This document shows, one piece after another, positions 6,260 through 7,926 of a stretch of DNA of 7,926 nt (the first letter of the stretch is position 1; each line of letters starts with the position of its first letter). The stretch covers positions 1 to 7,926 of the forward strand of contig CALGNW010000148.1 in NCBI GenBank assembly GCA_937958345.1, read 5' to 3'. The position numbers and the translations under genes are program-made. The notes under the pieces are model-generated. The model was not told the DNA's origin. It saw only the letters and a program-made list of their open reading frames with translations, and did not search any database. Source of the stretch: an uncultured Neomegalonema sp. (GTDB lineage Bacteria; Pseudomonadota; Alphaproteobacteria; Rhodobacterales; Rhodobacteraceae).

Positions 6260-7552
6260 TCATCCGGCAAAAGGATCGGTCACAAGGATCGTATCCTCGC
6301 GCTCGGGAGAGGTTGAAAGCAACGCAACCGGCGTTTCGATCAGTTCCTCGACACGTTTGACGTACTTGACCGCAGCTGCGGGCAGGTCGGCCCATCGCCG
6401 TGCGCCTTCGGTCGACTCCGACCAGCCTGGCATCGTCTCGTAAATCGGCTCGGCCTTGGCTTGCAGAGCGGCGGCGGCAGGCAGGTGATCGTACTCGACA
6501 CCGTCCACCATATAGCCCGTGCAGATTTTCAGTTCCTCGAAACCGTCCAGCACATCCAGCTTGGTCAGGGCAACGCCGTTGATCCCCGACGTTGTCGCCG
6601 TCTGCCGCACGAGACAGGCATCGAACCAGCCGCAGCGGCGCTTGCGCCCCGTGACAGTGCCAAACTCGTGCCCGCGCTCACCGAGGCGTTGGCCGACGGC
6701 ATCATCCAACTCGGTCGGAAACGGCCCCGAGCCGACGCGGGTGGTGTATGCCTTGACGATCCCGAGGACATAGCCGACAGCGCCCGGTCCGACGCCGGAT
6801 CCGCACGCCGCAGCCCCCGCCATCGTGTTGGACGAGGTGACATAGGGATACGTGCCGTAGTCAATATCCAGCAATGCCCCCTGCGCACCCTCGAACAGAA
6901 TGCGCTTGCCCTCTTTGCGGGCGCGGTCCAGCTCGCGCCAGACCGGTGCGGCAAAGGGCAGAATTTTCCCGGCGACTTCCAGCAGCTCGGCCTTCAGCGC
7001 CGCCCCGTCCAACGGCGGTTCTCCCAAACCCTTGCGCAGCGGATTATGGTGCGCCAGCAGACGGTCAATCCGGTCGGATAACGTGGCGTCATCGGCAAGA
7101 TCACCCAGACGAATCGCACGGCGACCTACCTTGTCCTCGTATGCCGGACCAATGCCGCGACCGGTCGTACCGATCTTGGCCTTACCGGCGGCTTCCTCGC
7201 GCAAACGGTCCAAATCCCGGTGAACCGGCAGGATCAGAGGCACCGTTTCCGCGATCTTCAGCCGGTCGGGTCCGACCATCACGCCCTGTTCGGCAATACG
7301 CTCGATTTCGTCCAGCAAAGCCCACGGGTCTAAAACCACCCCCGACCCGATGGCCGATTGCTTGCCCTCACGCACGATACCGGACGGCAACAGCGACAGT
7401 TTGTAGACCTTGCCGTCGATAACCAGCGTATGACCGGCATTGTGCCCGCCCTGAAAGCGCACGACCACATCGGCACGCTCGCTCAGCCAATCAACGATCT
7501 TACCCTTGCCCTCATCGCCCCACTGAGCGCCGACCACGGCCACGTTTGTCAT
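6260..7552 (-). CDS. purA: Adenylosuccinate synthetase
   Basis: Cytoplasmic enzyme that joins IMP and aspartate with GTP hydrolysis to form adenylosuccinate, the first committed step from IMP to AMP. The 430 residues match bacterial PurA. Seen: N-terminal VVGAQWGDEGKGKIVDWL, the family signature, with GDEGKGK (12-18) and catalytic D13; FQGGHNAGHT (33-42) with catalytic H41; KIGTTGRGIGPAYEDK; FEGAQGALLDIDYGTYPYVTSSN; GVGPGAVGYVLGIVKAYTTRVGSGPFPTE; TGRKRRCGWFD for nucleotide binding; ALTKLDVLDGF for GTP. The ATG at 7550-7552 is preceded by AAGGGGA at 8 nt spacing, and the product begins as expected for the family. Transcribed alone as far as visible; its 3' end faces the MFS gene 19 nt away with no obvious terminator between them. 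In the region upstream there is a G-rich tract and hairpins. Confidence 0.98.
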   Translation of the reverse strand: MTNVAVVGAQWGDEGKGKIVDWLSERADVVVRFQGGHNAGHTLVIDGKVYKLSLLPSGIVREGKQSAIGSGVVLDPWALLDEIERIAEQGVMVGPDRLKIAETVPLILPVHRDLDRLREEAAGKAKIGTTGRGIGPAYEDKVGRRAIRLGDLADDATLSDRIDRLLAHHNPLRKGLGEPPLDGAALKAELLEVAGKILPFAAPVWRELDRARKEGKRILFEGAQGALLDIDYGTYPYVTSSNTMAGAAACGSGVGPGAVGYVLGIVKAYTTRVGSGPFPTELDDAVGQRLGERGHEFGTVTGRKRRCGWFDACLVRQTATTSGINGVALTKLDVLDGFEELKICTGYMVDGVEYDHLPAAAALQAKAEPIYETMPGWSESTEGARRWADLPAAAVKYVKRVEELIETPVALLSTSPEREDTILVTDPFAG

Positions 7553-7560
7553 GCAAGCTT

Positions 7561-7567
7561 TCCCCTT
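7561..7567 (-). promoter_or_regulatory. Shine-Dalgarno sequence of purA
   Basis: On the minus strand AAGGGGA lies 8 nt before the purA ATG (7550-7552), a strong and well-spaced ribosome binding site that supports this start. Confidence 0.75.
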
Positions 7568-7598
7568 ATCCGACAGCCGCGCTGGTGTAGCCTATTGA

Positions 7599-7616
7599 GG
7601 GGGGGTGGGGGAAGGG
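7599..7616 (+). repeat. G-rich tract with G-quadruplex potential
   Basis: Seven G, T, five G, AA, three G (7599-7616) can be read as four runs of at least three G with loops of one or two bases, the minimal intramolecular G-quadruplex pattern. The G strand is the non-transcribed + strand relative to purA's message being C-rich, so if transcribed toward purA the G strand is the template. It lies 47 nt upstream of the purA ATG. Structure is inferred from pattern only. Confidence 0.45.
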
Positions 7617-7738
7617 ATGTTTACCCCATGGCATCGCGATCACGGAAAGGCGGTGAACGCGCCCACAGCAAAACTTACCCTCACAGCAATCTCCGCACTT
7701 TTCCGGCCATCTCGAAAGCCCAACGGACCCGGCTAGAA

Positions 7739-7763
7739 AGCCGACCCTCGCTTAGGGTCAGCC
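7739..7763 (-). terminator. Hairpin between the edge gene and purA, minus-strand orientation
   Basis: On the minus strand GACCCT, loop AAGCG, AGGGTC form a 6-bp stem that extends by GGCT on both sides through two G-U wobbles, to 10 bp. TTTC follows. The wobbles pair only in the minus-strand RNA, so the structure suits a leftward transcript. It may terminate the gene at the window edge or act in a long purA leader. The T-run is short, so this is tentative. Confidence 0.4.
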
Positions 7764-7808
7764 TGAATCAACGATTCCCGCCATAACACGCCGATTCCGC
7801 AAATCGCG

Positions 7809-7845
7809 GTCAGCCGATTTCGTCCGAGGGAAGCGGACGGCTGAC
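7809..7845 (-). terminator. Long bulged hairpin just after the stop of the edge gene
   Basis: On the minus strand GTCAGCC then CGTCCG, loop CTTCCCT, CGGACG, bulge AAATC, GGCTGAC make 13 base pairs interrupted by a 5-nt bulge on the 3' arm. It starts 3 nt after the stop codon (7849-7851) of the leftward gene. There is no T-run behind it, so it could be a terminator stem or a structure that stabilises the 3' end of the message. Confidence 0.5.
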
Positions 7846-7848
7846 GCA

Positions 7849-7926
7849 TCAGGCAAAATGCAGAACAACCCGCCGGTTCTGCTTGCCCTTCTTTTCAACC
7901 TTTCCGATGCGGACCGTGCCGATCTC
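7849..7926 (-). CDS. C-terminal end of an unidentified leftward gene (truncated by window edge)
   Basis: Reading leftward from the window edge, the frame gives 25 residues (EIGTVRIGKVEKKGKQNRRV then VLHFA) and stops at TGA 7849-7851. The end is basic, with alternating hydrophobic residues as in beta-strands. A hairpin starts 3 nt after the stop, which supports a real gene end. I do not recognise the family. The NRRV string recalls the end of OmpA-like domains, but 25 residues are too few to claim it. Confidence 0.5.
   Translation of the reverse strand, partial: EIGTVRIGKVEKKGKQNRRVVLHFA

Larger units (their letters stand above)
7553..7848. other. Intergenic region upstream of purA
   Basis: This 296-nt stretch separates purA from the unidentified leftward gene at the window edge. 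It holds the purA Shine-Dalgarno, a G-rich tract (7599-7616) and two hairpins (7739-7763 and 7809-7845). The purA promoter should lie here reading leftward; TAGGCTA on the minus strand, just downstream of the C-rich tract in the purA direction (about 7588-7594), could be a -10 box, but no -35 match is seen. A 52-codon rightward frame from ATG 7628 has no recognisable product and I do not call it. No tRNA or other RNA gene is seen. Confidence 0.6.

Noticed and set aside
7628..7786. 52-codon plus-strand frame in the purA upstream region, with GAAGGGA 10 nt ahead
   Set aside because: The basic, low-complexity product has no recognisable features, and the frame runs through the hairpin at 7739-7763; too weak to call as a gene.
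7790..7819. Repeated GCCGATT heptamer near the right edge
   Set aside because: Only two copies, one of which is part of a hairpin; no evidence of a repeat array or binding site.

Overview
The window looks like chromosomal DNA of an alphaproteobacterium, most likely of the Rhodobacterales (Roseobacter/Rhodobacter/Paracoccus type). This rests on the high G+C, the strong third-position GC bias that opens long shadow frames on the opposite strand, the ubiE-ubiB-coaBC-dut order, and the look of the CoaBC, UbiB and MFS proteins. The genus cannot be fixed from the sequence alone. Nearly all of it is housekeeping DNA; I see no phage, IS, CRISPR, toxin-antitoxin or defence genes and no RNA genes.

Layout. 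Positions 1-246 hold the C-terminal end of a von Willebrand factor A (VWA) domain protein of the TadG-like type. It is followed by a perfect 10-bp hairpin (291-315). A rightward gene train follows. ubiE (327-1085) and ubiB (1082-2629) overlap and belong to ubiquinone biosynthesis. A 100-nt gap with a weak promoter candidate follows ubiB. coaBC (start 2742, end 3992) and dut (3989-4435) come next, for coenzyme A synthesis and dUTP removal. Then come an Rrf2-family regulator (4435-4884) and, 42 nt later, an MFS transporter of the LplT / Aas-N-terminal kind (4927-6240). purA (adenylosuccinate synthetase, 7552-6260) runs leftward and meets the transporter tail to tail, 19 nt apart. The 296 nt upstream of purA hold its Shine-Dalgarno sequence, a G-rich tract able to form a G-quadruplex and two hairpins. 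The last 78 nt are the end of an unidentified leftward gene.

How the genes fit together. UbiE (C-methylation) and UbiB (atypical kinase/ATPase) both serve the aerobic quinone pool and are joined by an ATGA overlap. CoaBC makes 4'-phosphopantetheine and Dut keeps uracil out of DNA; their adjacency recurs widely in proteobacteria. Three junctions (ubiE/ubiB, coaBC/dut, dut/Rrf2) are stop-start overlaps, so translational coupling is likely. The points most worth a second look are an eight-codon upstream frame ending on the ubiE start codon, an Rrf2 regulator without the Fe-S cysteine triad, a stand-alone transporter of the lysophospholipid type with no acyltransferase beside it, and the G-rich element upstream of purA.
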